Source of the DNA: Agromyces ramosus | GTDB taxonomy: Bacteria > Actinomycetota > Actinomycetes > Actinomycetales > Microbacteriaceae | Assembly: GCF_030817175.1 (NCBI RefSeq) | Contig: NZ_JAUSYY010000001.1 | Span: 1,426,001 to 1,490,000 of the forward strand | Direction of reading: 5' to 3' | DNA: 64,000 nucleotides | Notes under the pieces: model-generated | What the model was told of the DNA's origin: nothing | Seen by the model: the letters and a program-made list of their open reading frames with translations, nothing else | Database searches by the model: none | In this document: piece after piece, positions 35,071 through 43,649 of the stretch | Numbering within the stretch: the first letter of the stretch is position 1 | How the letters are laid out: every line of letters begins with the position of its first letter | Made by a program: the position numbers and the translations under genes

Positions 35071-36075
35071 TCAGGCGGCGAGCTGCTCGATCGGCTCGGC
35101 GTCGAGTCGCGCGCGCACCTCGGGATCGAGGTCGAGCTCGGCCGCACCGAGGGTCTCCTCGAGCTGCGCGAGGCTCGACGCCCCGATGACCGGGATGACC
35201 GGGACCTCGGCGCCGAGCAGCCACGCGAGCGCCACCTGATTCGGGGTCGCTCCGAGGTCGCGGGCGACCTCGTGCAGCAGGCGGATGCGCGCGTGCGTCG
35301 TCGGATGGTCCACGCCGCCCCACATCGGCTTGTCGCTGCGGCTCAACGAGCCCTGGTGCAGCGGTGAGTACGCGGTGACGGCAAGCGGCGGTCGACCGTC
35401 GCCGCCTGCGGATGCCGCGTAGTCGAGCAGCTCGGGCGTCACGAAGTTCATCCGTCCGATGCGCGGCTCGGGGTGGATGTAGCTGTACTGCTGCTGCACG
35501 AGCCCGTACGGCGCGATGTTGCGTCGCATGGCCTCCTCGCGGGCCTCGACGACTCGCCACAGGGCGACGTTCGAGATGCCGGTGATGCCCGCGACGCCAT
35601 CGACCTGCAGGGCACCGAAGGCGCCCACGGTCTCGGCGATCGGGGTGTCACGGTCGTCGACGTGGCCGTAGAGCACGTCGATGTGGTCGACGCCGAGGTG
35701 ACGCAGGCTCTCGTGCGCCTCGCGATGGATCGTCTCGGCGCCGAGCCCCTGGTAGTTCGTGGGCGGCGTGGTCGACAGCGGCAACGTCGGGTCCTTCTTC
35801 GCCGCGCCGAGCTTGGTCGCGATGCGAACGCGGTCGCGAGCGCCGCGGCTCGCGAGCCACCTGCCGATGAGGTCCTCGGAGTCACGGCCGTGCCCGCCGA
35901 CCCACGCGTTGTAGTTGTTGGCCGTGTCGATGAAGGTCCCACCGGCCTCGACGAAGCGGTCGAGGATCGCGAACGAGGTGGCCTCGTCGGTGCGGGTGCC
36001 CATGAACATCGTGCCGAGGCAGAGGGTCGAGACGTCGAACGACGTGCGTCCGTCGCCGATGGTGCGGTAGCGCAT
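35071..36075 (-). CDS. Aldo/keto reductase
   Basis: 334-residue NADPH-dependent reductase of TIM-barrel fold. The catalytic tetrad is visible: D and Y in FIDTANNYNAW, K in RIATKLGAAKK and H in DVLYGHVDDRD. GVAGITGISNVALWRV and AWLLGAEVPVIPVIGASS mark the cofactor pocket. ATG 36075 is chosen for a clear ribosome-binding site (GGAGG 6 nt upstream); the reading frame continues far upstream but into the opposite gene. It is divergent from a MocR-type regulator at 36187, which probably controls it. Substrate unknown. Confidence 0.92.
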   Translation of the reverse strand: MRYRTIGDGRTSFDVSTLCLGTMFMGTRTDEATSFAILDRFVEAGGTFIDTANNYNAWVGGHGRDSEDLIGRWLASRGARDRVRIATKLGAAKKDPTLPLSTTPPTNYQGLGAETIHREAHESLRHLGVDHIDVLYGHVDDRDTPIAETVGAFGALQVDGVAGITGISNVALWRVVEAREEAMRRNIAPYGLVQQQYSYIHPEPRIGRMNFVTPELLDYAASAGGDGRPPLAVTAYSPLHQGSLSRSDKPMWGGVDHPTTHARIRLLHEVARDLGATPNQVALAWLLGAEVPVIPVIGASSLAQLEETLGAAELDLDPEVRARLDAEPIEQLAA

Positions 36076-36142
36076 GATTCCTCCTGTGGGTTTCTGGTTG
36101 ATCTCGTTCGAGCGTACGAAGCGATCGGCGCGGGCATACACT

Positions 36143-36171
36143 CCAATCATCGATCGCGTGACCAGACCAAT
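36143..36171. promoter_or_regulatory. Candidate MocR site, direct repeat CCAAT
   Basis: CCAATC (36143-36148) and CCAATT (36167-36172) form a direct repeat 24 bp apart, in the 111-bp divergent region between the reductase and the MocR gene. MocR regulators usually bind direct repeats. This is a weak signal of five identical bases. Confidence 0.35.
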
Positions 36172-36186
36172 TCGAGAGGAGCGCGG

Positions 36187-37665
36187 ATGCCGCAGCCCGG
36201 CGTTGCAACGGCCGCGCTCGCGTGGGAGACCCTGCTCGACCTCGGCCACCGTGATGCCGTCGGCGCCGTGCCGCTCCGCGACCGGCTCGAGTCCGCGATC
36301 CGCGACGCGGTGCAGAGCGGCCGCATCCCGCCGGGCGCCGCCCTCCCGCCGAGCCGCGCCCTCGCCGAGACGCTCGGCGTCTCGCGCTGGGTCGTCACCG
36401 AGGCGTACGGGCAGCTCGTCGCCGAGGGCTTCCTCGAGTCCCGGGTCGGCTCGGCGACGCGAGTGCCGGAGGGCGCGCGTGCACCGCGCGGTGCGAGAGC
36501 CGAAGGCGTCGACCGCGACATGCCGCAACCACGACCCACGCGACCCGTCTTCCAGCGGCCGCCGTACGACCTCGGCCCGGGCGTGCCCGATCTGCGCCAC
36601 GTGCCGCGGGCCCGGTGGGCCGACGCCGTGCGTCGCGCCATCAGCGCCCTGCCCGACGCCGAGTTCGCGGTCGTCGATCGGCTGGGGCATCCGCTCGCCC
36701 GTACCGCGGTCGCCGCGTATCTCGCCCGCTCCCGCCGCGCGATCGCGGCACCAGACGACGTCGTGATCACGCACGGCGCCGGCGACGCGATGGCCGGGCT
36801 CGTCGCGGGGCTGCGGGCCGCCGGTCACTCGAGCCTGCTCGTCGAGGACCCGAGCTGGCCCGGCTTGCGCGAGGTCGCTGCTTCCGCGGGGCTCACGCCC
36901 GTGCCCGTGCCGGTCGACGACGACGGCGTCGACGTCGTGGGACTCACCGAGGCAGCGGCCCGCACCGGTGCGCGGGCGGCGCTCATCACGCCCGCCCACC
37001 AGTTCCCACTCGGTGCCGCGCTCGCGCCCGCGCGCCGCGAGGCGATCGTCCGCTGGGCGCGCGAACGCGACGCCGTGCTCATCGAAGACGACTACGACGC
37101 GGAGTTCCGCTACGACCGGCGCCCGATCGCTGCGCTCCAGGCCATGGCGCCCGAGCGGGTCGTGCTCATCGGGTCGCTCTCGAAGGCGGTCGCGCAGGCG
37201 TTCGGGCTCGGCTGGGCGCTCATGCCGGCGGCGCTGCGGGAGCGCGTGCATTTCGGGACACGGGAGCCGGTGCGCGCGCGGCCTTCCACGCTCGACCAGG
37301 TCGCGCTCGCGCAGTTCATCGCATCGGGCGACCTCGAGCGCCACCTCCGGGCGGCGCGCGGGCGATTCCGTCGTCGTCGCACGGCGCTGCTCGCGGCGTT
37401 CGAGCGGGAGCTGCCGAGACTCGCCCTCACGGGCATCGCGGCAGGCATGCACGCCGTGCTCGAGTTGCCGCCGGGCGTGACGGCCGCCGACGCGCGCGCG
37501 GCGGCATCCGGCCTCGAGGTCGCGGTCTCGGACCTCACCCGGTATCGCGTCTCGAGCGCGACCGCATCGCGCGAGGCGCTCGTCGTCGGCTACGGCAACC
37601 TCTCGGACGTGCTCGTCGACGAGGCGGTCGCGCGACTGGCACGGGCCATCCGCTCACTCAGCTGA
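36187..37665 (+). CDS. MocR-type regulator (GntR HTH fused to aminotransferase fold)
   Basis: 492-residue PdxR/MocR-type protein. GntR winged helix at about 28-95 (PPSRALAETLGVSRWVVTEAYGQLV), a linker (100-130), and a type I aminotransferase-like domain (130-490) with TPAHQFPLGAALAP, VLIEDDYDAEFRYD and PLP lysine in LIGSLSKAVAQAF. Such proteins use PLP or its derivatives as effectors. ATG 36187 has a GAGAGGAG ribosome-binding site; the longer frame to 35473 overlaps the aldo/keto reductase and is rejected. Likely regulator of the divergent reductase. Confidence 0.9.
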   Translation: MPQPGVATAALAWETLLDLGHRDAVGAVPLRDRLESAIRDAVQSGRIPPGAALPPSRALAETLGVSRWVVTEAYGQLVAEGFLESRVGSATRVPEGARAPRGARAEGVDRDMPQPRPTRPVFQRPPYDLGPGVPDLRHVPRARWADAVRRAISALPDAEFAVVDRLGHPLARTAVAAYLARSRRAIAAPDDVVITHGAGDAMAGLVAGLRAAGHSSLLVEDPSWPGLREVAASAGLTPVPVPVDDDGVDVVGLTEAAARTGARAALITPAHQFPLGAALAPARREAIVRWARERDAVLIEDDYDAEFRYDRRPIAALQAMAPERVVLIGSLSKAVAQAFGLGWALMPAALRERVHFGTREPVRARPSTLDQVALAQFIASGDLERHLRAARGRFRRRRTALLAAFERELPRLALTGIAAGMHAVLELPPGVTAADARAAASGLEVAVSDLTRYRVSSATASREALVVGYGNLSDVLVDEAVARLARAIRSLS

Positions 37666-37739
37666 GCGGAGCGGTCAGAAGCTCGACCGGAATCCGCCCT
37701 GCTCCTTGGACGCCATTACCGGCGGTGCCGATGCGGCGA

Positions 37740-38672
37740 TCAGGCCAGGCGGGCGACGGATGCCGCGACGCCGGCCCAGAACCGGTCGACGTCGAGCACG
37801 GTGGCGACCCACGCGTTCGGCTCGCGCCGGAGCATCCCGTCGAGGTCGACGCTCGTCGCCCCCGCCGTCTCGGAACCGTTGAGCTCGACGTCGAGGCGGG
37901 TGTGCCGCAGCTCGACGCACGCGGGGTCGGCGAGCACCGCGACCGCGACCGGGTCGTGCAGCGGACCGTCGGGCATGCCGAAGACCTCGTCGTTCGTGCG
38001 GCAGAAGAACTCGAGCAGCTCCTCGCCGAACGCCGCCGTGCGCGTGCCGGCGGCGACGAGCCGTTCGCGCACCGCGGCGGTGACGAGTGCGCGATGCGTC
38101 ACGTTCAGGCCGACCATCGTGAAGCGCACGCCGCTGCGCACCACGAGGGCGAGCGCCTCGGGGTCGACCCATGCGTTGAACTCGGCGTAGGGCGTGACGT
38201 TGCCGCGATCGGTCGAGCCGCCCATCCAGACGATCTCCCGGATGCCGTCGGCGAGCTCGGGCCGGTCACGCAGCAGCACCGCGACGTTCGTGATCGGCCC
38301 GGTCGCGATGATGGCGACGGGCTCGGCCGACGCCGCGATGGTGTCGGCGATGAGCTCGGTCGCGCTGCGCGGGTCGAGCGGCACTGTGGGCTCGGGCAAT
38401 TCGGGCCCGCCGAGCCCGTTCTCGCCATGGATCCACTCGGCGGTCTCGAGCGGGCGCACGAGGGGGCCCGCCGCACCGGCGGCGACCGGGACATCCGTGA
38501 CCCCGGCGACCGTCAGGGCGATGCGCGCGTTGCGGCTCGTGTGCTCGAGTGCGACGTTGCCGCCGACCGTCGTCACGGCCAGCAGGTCGAGCGCCGGATG
38601 CCCCGCCGCGAACCACAACGCGAAGACGTCGTCGTGTCCGGGGTCGCAGTCGACGATCACGGGGATGCTCAC
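37740..38672 (-). CDS. Inosine-uridine preferring nucleoside hydrolase
   Basis: 310-residue enzyme that cleaves nucleosides to ribose and base. The N-terminal Ca2+-binding signature DCDPGHDD (8-15) is intact with D10, D14 and D15; GITNV-like ATGPITNVAVLL, MGGSTDRGNVTPYAEFN and a later DPVAVAVL are family hallmarks. GTG 38672 overlaps the ribokinase stop (GTGA), so released ribose is phosphorylated by the partner gene: a compact nucleoside salvage pair. Confidence 0.93.
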   Translation of the reverse strand: MSIPVIVDCDPGHDDVFALWFAAGHPALDLLAVTTVGGNVALEHTSRNARIALTVAGVTDVPVAAGAAGPLVRPLETAEWIHGENGLGGPELPEPTVPLDPRSATELIADTIAASAEPVAIIATGPITNVAVLLRDRPELADGIREIVWMGGSTDRGNVTPYAEFNAWVDPEALALVVRSGVRFTMVGLNVTHRALVTAAVRERLVAAGTRTAAFGEELLEFFCRTNDEVFGMPDGPLHDPVAVAVLADPACVELRHTRLDVELNGSETAGATSVDLDGMLRREPNAWVATVLDVDRFWAGVAASVARLA

Positions 38673-39631
38673 GAGGTCGCCGCCTGCTCACCCAGGCCGG
38701 CCGCGGCGAGCACCGCCGCGCGAGGCGAATACGAGTCGACGGTGCCGCGTGCCTGCACCGCGAGCGCGCCGGCTGCCACCGCGATGCGCACTGCGTCGTC
38801 GAGCGGCCTCCCCTCGGCGAGGAACGCCGCGAGCGTGCCCGTGAACCCGTCGCCGGCACCCGTCGTGTCGACGGCGGTGACGCGTGGGGCCGGCGCGGTC
38901 CACGAGCCGTCAGCCGAAGCCGCGACTGCGCCTGCGGCACCGAGGGTCACGACGACCGAGCGGGCGACGACCCCGACGGCGGATGCCGCGATCGCACGCC
39001 ACTCGTCGAGCGTGGCTCCCATCGGGGCATCCGTGCCGATGCCCACCGCCCGCGCCTCGTGCTCGTTGAGCACGAGGGGATCGCAGTGGCGGAGCGCGGC
39101 CGCGGCGACCGGAGCGGGCGGCGCCAGGTTCAGCACGAAGCGCACGCCGAGCTCGGCCGTGACCGCGGCGAGCCGCTCGATCGTGTCGACCGGCAGCTCG
39201 CCCTGGGTGAGCACGAGCGCGGCACCCGCGAGGCGAGCGCGTTCCGCGTCCACGACGGCCGGGGTGAGGGCGAGGTTCGCGCCACCGGTGACGATCACGG
39301 TGTTCTCGCCGGAGTCGGCGACAGTGATCTGGGCGACGCCGGTCGGGGCATCCGCGACGCGCATCACGGCGTCGGTCGACACGCCGAATGCGGCGAGCGT
39401 GGTGAGCGCGAACTCGCCGCTCGCGTCGGCGCCGACTCGTGCGACGAGGTCGACGGATGCCCCGGCGACATGCGCGGCGACCGCCTGGTTGGAGCCCTTG
39501 CCGCCGAGCGCCACGCGGAAGCCGTGCGCGAGGATCGTCTCGCCCGGCGCCGGGAACGCCGCGACATAGCTCGTCGAGTCGACGTTGAGCGAACCGAAGA
39601 CGACCGTCGGAGCTGGCGGGCGGGGTGGCAT
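38669..39631 (-). CDS. rbsK: Ribokinase (PfkB family)
   Basis: 320-residue sugar kinase making ribose 5-phosphate. N-terminal FGSLNVDSTSYV, substrate motif GGKGSNQAVAA (about 43-53), VVTLGAAGAVA and the catalytic anion-hole block VDTTGAGDGFTGTL near residue 250 are typical of RbsK. It is upstream of and overlaps the nucleoside hydrolase gene. A -10-like TAGGCC lies 7 nt before ATG 39631. No ribose transporter is in the window, which fits a role in nucleoside salvage. Confidence 0.9.
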   Translation of the reverse strand: MPPRPPAPTVVFGSLNVDSTSYVAAFPAPGETILAHGFRVALGGKGSNQAVAAHVAGASVDLVARVGADASGEFALTTLAAFGVSTDAVMRVADAPTGVAQITVADSGENTVIVTGGANLALTPAVVDAERARLAGAALVLTQGELPVDTIERLAAVTAELGVRFVLNLAPPAPVAAAALRHCDPLVLNEHEARAVGIGTDAPMGATLDEWRAIAASAVGVVARSVVVTLGAAGAVAASADGSWTAPAPRVTAVDTTGAGDGFTGTLAAFLAEGRPLDDAVRIAVAAGALAVQARGTVDSYSPRAAVLAAAGLGEQAATS

Positions 39632-39641
39632 GCGGCCGGGC

Positions 39642-42641
39642 CTAGACCGCGGGGCCCGGACCCTGCAGCGTGCCCGTGATGGGCTCGCCGCCCGCCCGGT
39701 TCACGAAGCAGTAGTAGGTGCGCTCGCCCGCCGCCCACTGCTCGGCCAGCGGATAGCTGCCCTGCACCTGCAGGTCGGGAATGGGGGATGCCGCGGCGCT
39801 GTCGATGACGCCGTCGGCACGGCAGAGCGTCGCCATCTGGGTGCCGAGCTCCGCCTCACCCGGGAACGGCGCTGCAGCGTCGCCGGGGAGCATGCCCCGG
39901 TAGACGAGTTGCGCCGCGTGCGGGTTCACGCAATCGACGACCGCGAACTCCTGAGCCCAGACGTCGACGAACGGGTCGACGCATTCGCCACCGAAGAGGG
40001 TGTTCCACGCGTGCACGCCGACGGGCTGGGGCGCGGTGGGCGGCGGGACCGGCGTCTCCTCGACGGCGCTCGGCGTGCCCTCGGCCGACGGCGAAGCACC
40101 ACCGCCACCGCGGGTGAGTTGCGTGCCGAGGTAGAAGAGCCCGGCGATCACGAGCAGGACCACCAGCGAACCGGCGACCCAGATGAGCGTGCGCGTCGTG
40201 CGGCTCGCGCCGGGCTTCGAGTCGCCCGAGCCACCCGAACCACCGGTGCCCCCCGAACCCGTGCCTCCGCCGTTGCCGGAACCCGACGTCGTGCGGGGCG
40301 TCGGCGCCGACGAGGCGGGCGCGGGCGTATTGGGGGCGATGCGCCAGTCGGGTGTCGCAGCGCGGCCCCCCGTGGGCGCCCCGGCGGTGCCGGCCGGCAC
40401 GAACGGGGAGTGCGATGCGGCCGCGGCGCCCGATGAGCCGGGCGCGCCTGCGCCCGCAGCGCCTGCGCCCGCAGCGCCCGCGCCGCCGAACAGCTCAGCG
40501 AGCGGGTCGGGGTCGTCGGTGGCATCGAACGTGGCCGTCGGATGCGCCGAGGCGGCCGGCCAGGTGGGGGCGGCCTGCCACTCGTCGTCGGGCGGGAACA
40601 CGTCGGCCCGCTCGGCGGGCTGCACAGGGAACCCCGCGGTCTCGTCGGCGCCGAACGCCCATTCCGGTTCGGGCTCGGGCTCGGGCTCGGCTTCGGATTC
40701 GGCTTCGGGTTCGGCGGACTGGTCGGTCGAGAACGGGTCGGCGGCGAACGGCACCGGCCGCTCGAGGCCGACCGTCGTCACCTCGGCATTGGCCTTGGGG
40801 TCTTCCGCCGTCGGGTCGGGAGTGAGGTTCCAGAAATAGCCGCTGGCGGCGAGTTCGCGTGCGATCGGAGAGTCGTCGGACCCGCCCTCATCGTCGCCGT
40901 CGTCGTCGTCGCTCTCACGGCCACGGGAGGTGCGGCCGAACGGGCCGCCGCGGAGGCGCGCCTGGGGCGCGTCGAGCTCGTCTGCCGCATCGTCGTCGTC
41001 GGAGTCGTCGTCGCCGAAGCCGAGGCCGAGCGCATCGAGTCCGGCCGGGTCGGGTGCGGTCGGCGGGGTGCCACCGCCGGAACCGCCGGGTGCGACCGCG
41101 GGCGGTAGGGAGTCGCGCGAGCGGGATGCTCCGCCACCGAGTGAGGCGAGCAGGTCGTCGACTGGAGCGGGCGGTTCGCGTGTGGGGTCGTCATCGCCGT
41201 TGTTCGACGAGGCGAACGCAGGGAACGGCGATCGCGCGGTCGCAGCGGACTCATGCCAGGGTGCACCGACCGGCTGTGCGAGAGGCGACTCGGCATCGCC
41301 GCGCACCTCGATGAACGGCAGCCCGGAGGTCTGCGGCGCGCGGGTGGGCCCGGGATCGACGGCTGGCGCGCGGGGAGCCGTGAGCGGCGCAGCGAACGGC
41401 GGAGCCGGCGTGGCAGCCGCGGGCGGAGCCGGCGTCGCCTCGGCGGACGGAGACGCCGACGGCTGCGGCGCTGCGACGGTGCTGGGGTCAGGCGCGACCT
41501 GCTCGTTGCGCGAGGCACGAGCCGTGTCGAGGGCCGCGAACGGGTCGGTCGCCTCGGCGGCGAAAGCGCTGGAGGGATCGCGGGAAGCTGTCGGCTGGAC
41601 CGGTGCCGGAACCGCGGGAGGAGGCGCCGGGCTCGCGATCGGCTGCGGGGCCGGTGCGACGGCAGGCTGGAAGCTCCCGGCCGGTGCCCCGGTCGGCGCG
41701 GCGGGATCCGGATCGGGCTCGTTCAGGGCCGCCCACAGCTCCTGGTCGAAGTTCGTGGCGTTCGGAGTGGCCGCGCGCGCCTCGCGTTCGCCCCAGCTCG
41801 GGGGTGCGGTCGCCGGCGTGGTCGGATGCCGCTGCGGTTCGGGCTGCACGGGGGTGAACGACTGCCGCGCGACCGGGGGCGGCGCGAAGCCGGCGAACGG
41901 CGATGGGTCGGGCTCGACGGGCGGCGCAGAGGCCGGCGGCTGCGACTGCGGCTGCGGCTCAGCCGGGGTCGCCGGGGCCGCTCCACCCGGCTCGGAGAGC
42001 GCACGGAATGCCGCTCGAAGCGACTCCTCGGACTCGAGGTCGTTGCCGCCCCACGTCAGGGCGAACGGCGCCGTCGGCGTGACAGGGCCCGGCGGCACGA
42101 CCGGGGCGGCCGGGGCCACCGGCGGCACCGGCGCGACGGCCGGCGGCACCGGCTCCGCGACCGGCGGCACCGGCGCCGAGGCGACCGGGGGCGTTCCGAC
42201 CGGTGGCTCGACCTGGGTGAGATGCACCGACGGGGGTGCGGCGGGCGGCGCCGGACGCGTCACCGCGAAGGGCGGGGACCACGACGGCAGGTTCGGCTGC
42301 TGTGCGGGCGGCGCTGCGGCCGCCGGGGGCTGCGCGGGTTCGGGCGCGTGGGACGGATCCGGTGATCCGACCACGGGGAGCGCGCGCGTGGCGGCATCCG
42401 TCGACGCAGCCGGTTCGGCGAGCGAGAACCAGTCGAGCACCTCGCCGCGGCGCGGGGCGGGAGTGTGCGCCGGCGGTGCAGCGGCAGGCGGCGGCACCGC
42501 TGCTGCGGGCGACGGAGTCGGCGCTGCGGGCGGCGGGGCGACGGGCGGGTCGGCCCGCTCGGGCGCGTGCCCGTTGGCGAGCTGGGCGAGGAGCCAGTCT
42601 GCTCCGTCGTCGGCGTTGCCGAACCCGTCGCTTCGACTCAT
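39642..42641 (-). CDS. Very long Pro/Ala-rich single-pass membrane protein with septum-formation-like C-terminal domain
   Basis: 999 residues in three parts. About 1-770 is low-complexity, rich in P, A, E, T and G, and predicted disordered (for example repeated VPPVA-like and SEAEPEPE-like runs). About 770-816 is Ser/Gly-rich; one membrane segment (LIWVAGSLVVLLVIAGLFYL) lies near 817-842. The exported C-terminal part (843-999) carries four cysteines in ECV, DCV, LCR and YYCF contexts, resembling DUF4190/septum-formation domains. An N-in, C-out topology is likely. Its ATG overlaps the pyrE stop by one base (TGATG), so it is co-translated with pyrE. Function is not known. Confidence 0.75.
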   Translation of the reverse strand: MSRSDGFGNADDGADWLLAQLANGHAPERADPPVAPPPAAPTPSPAAAVPPPAAAPPAHTPAPRRGEVLDWFSLAEPAASTDAATRALPVVGSPDPSHAPEPAQPPAAAAPPAQQPNLPSWSPPFAVTRPAPPAAPPSVHLTQVEPPVGTPPVASAPVPPVAEPVPPAVAPVPPVAPAAPVVPPGPVTPTAPFALTWGGNDLESEESLRAAFRALSEPGGAAPATPAEPQPQSQPPASAPPVEPDPSPFAGFAPPPVARQSFTPVQPEPQRHPTTPATAPPSWGEREARAATPNATNFDQELWAALNEPDPDPAAPTGAPAGSFQPAVAPAPQPIASPAPPPAVPAPVQPTASRDPSSAFAAEATDPFAALDTARASRNEQVAPDPSTVAAPQPSASPSAEATPAPPAAATPAPPFAAPLTAPRAPAVDPGPTRAPQTSGLPFIEVRGDAESPLAQPVGAPWHESAATARSPFPAFASSNNGDDDPTREPPAPVDDLLASLGGGASRSRDSLPPAVAPGGSGGGTPPTAPDPAGLDALGLGFGDDDSDDDDAADELDAPQARLRGGPFGRTSRGRESDDDDGDDEGGSDDSPIARELAASGYFWNLTPDPTAEDPKANAEVTTVGLERPVPFAADPFSTDQSAEPEAESEAEPEPEPEPEWAFGADETAGFPVQPAERADVFPPDDEWQAAPTWPAASAHPTATFDATDDPDPLAELFGGAGAAGAGAAGAGAPGSSGAAAASHSPFVPAGTAGAPTGGRAATPDWRIAPNTPAPASSAPTPRTTSGSGNGGGTGSGGTGGSGGSGDSKPGASRTTRTLIWVAGSLVVLLVIAGLFYLGTQLTRGGGGASPSAEGTPSAVEETPVPPPTAPQPVGVHAWNTLFGGECVDPFVDVWAQEFAVVDCVNPHAAQLVYRGMLPGDAAAPFPGEAELGTQMATLCRADGVIDSAAASPIPDLQVQGSYPLAEQWAAGERTYYCFVNRAGGEPITGTLQGPGPAV

Positions 42642-43213
42642 CAGCTCAATCCCAGGTCTTCCAGGCCGATGGCGTACAGGTAGGGGACACCCACGGCTTC
42701 GATCACTTCACGGGCACCGGTTGCGCGGTCGACGACCACGGCGACCGCCGCGACCTCGGCGCCGACCTTGCGCAGCGCCTCGATGGCCTTCAGCGGCGAG
42801 CCCCCGGTGGTCGAGGTGTCTTCGAGCACGATGACGCGCTTGCCGGAGAGATCGGGGCCCTCGACCTGCTTGCCGCGGCCATGGTCTTTGGGTTCCTTGC
42901 GCACGACGAAGGCGTCATAGGCGAGGCCGCGCGCCGCGCCCTGGTGGAGGATCGCGGCGGCGATGGGGTCGGCGCCCATCGTCATTCCCCCGACGGCGGC
43001 GACATCGGGCACGTCGGCGATGAGGTCGAGCATGACCTGCCCGATGAGCGGGGCGACCCGGTGGTCGAGGCTGACCTTGCGAAGGTCGACGTAGTAGGTC
43101 GCCTTCTTGCCGCTGGTCAGGGTGAAGTCCCCGTGGAACACGGCGTCGGCCGAGATGGCGTCGATGAGCTGTCGGCGCACGTCGGCAGCGGCGATGGGTT
43201 CACGAAGGGTCAC
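42641..43213 (-). CDS. pyrE: Orotate phosphoribosyltransferase
   Basis: 190-residue enzyme of de novo pyrimidine synthesis that makes OMP from orotate and PRPP. The PRPP loop VIVLEDTSTTGGSPLKAIEA has the paired acidic residues ED; GKKATYYVDLRKVSLD and VGGMTMGADPIAAAIL fit the family. GTG 43213 is chosen because TAGAGT (43220-43225) is 6 nt upstream (leaderless). It leads the operon with the 999-residue protein. Confidence 0.96.
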   Translation of the reverse strand: MTLREPIAAADVRRQLIDAISADAVFHGDFTLTSGKKATYYVDLRKVSLDHRVAPLIGQVMLDLIADVPDVAAVGGMTMGADPIAAAILHQGAARGLAYDAFVVRKEPKDHGRGKQVEGPDLSGKRVIVLEDTSTTGGSPLKAIEALRKVGAEVAAVAVVVDRATGAREVIEAVGVPYLYAIGLEDLGLS

Positions 43214-43219
43214 CCGAAT

Positions 43220-43225
43220 ACTCTA
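43220..43225 (-). promoter_or_regulatory. -10 element TAGAGT of a leaderless promoter (pyrE)
   Basis: On the minus strand TAGAGT ends 6 nt before GTG 43213, with no Shine-Dalgarno sequence. Confidence 0.5.
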
Positions 43226-43319
43226 CGACCCGCTTGCCTGAGAGGAAGGGGAGGATCTGTCGGCGGGGCCGCCGAGCCTGCGGCATCCGTGTGGGGGAGG
43301 TGCGGAGCGGGGACGACGA

Positions 43320-43361
43320 AGGGCCGCCCCGCGGGGTGTCCCTCCCCCGCGCGGCGGCCCT
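43320..43361. terminator. Long GC-rich hairpin between the small membrane protein and pyrE
   Basis: Arms 43320-43336 and 43345-43361 pair at 16 of 17 positions (one mismatch) around an 8-nt loop. It lies 32 nt after the stop of the minus-strand small gene (43394) and before the pyrE start, so it should end the small transcript. Confidence 0.7.
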
Positions 43362-43393
43362 GCTGCCGGGAACGGATCCCGGGGTCGCGCCAC

Positions 43394-43513
43394 CTAGACG
43401 GTGCGCGCGAACGTCTCTCGCGGCTGGCGGCGGTAGCCGTCGCGCGCGGTGACGATGATCGAGCCGATGAGGCCGGTGGCGGCGGTAGCGGCGATGAGCA
43501 GGATGCTGAACAT
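43394..43513 (-). CDS. 39-residue single-pass membrane protein
   Basis: MFSILLIAATAATGLIGSII, then a basic tail (VTARDGYRRQPRETFARTV). One membrane helix covers about 3-21; the tail is likely cytoplasmic. ATG 43513 is picked over the 43585 frame start because AAGGACA lies 6 nt upstream, and the codons before it have no support. It is followed by a terminator and is divergent from the LysR regulator, whose palindromes lie between them. Its function is unknown. Confidence 0.65.
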   Translation of the reverse strand: MFSILLIAATAATGLIGSIIVTARDGYRRQPRETFARTV

Positions 43514-43580
43514 GGAGTGTCCTTTCGAAGTACGAGCTGGCTGATCGAGCGACCGTTGCGCCGTTGCACGTGTTCGACTC

Positions 43581-43640
43581 TTCAATTGAACCTCGGAAGA
43601 CTGTTCAGCACAAGCTTACGATTCTACAATGACGATGTAG
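43581..43640. promoter_or_regulatory. Palindromes in the LysR divergent promoter region
   Basis: TTCAATTGAA (43581-43590) is a perfect 10-bp palindrome. CTACA (43624-43628) and TGTAG (43636-43640) form a perfect inverted repeat with a 7-nt centre, overlapping the -10 element TAGTCT (43638-43643). Both are AT-richer than the surroundings and lie between the regulator and the small membrane protein gene. Confidence 0.5.
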
Positions 43641-43643
43641 TCT
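43638..43643 (+). promoter_or_regulatory. -10 element TAGTCT of a leaderless promoter (LysR regulator)
   Basis: TAGTCT ends 6 nt before ATG 43650, with no Shine-Dalgarno sequence. Confidence 0.5.
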
Positions 43644-43649
43644 GGCTAC

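Noticed and set aside
36187..39569. Long plus-strand frames around 36615-39569
   Set aside because: Out of frame with the MocR regulator and antisense to nucleoside hydrolase and ribokinase, both of which show intact catalytic motifs.
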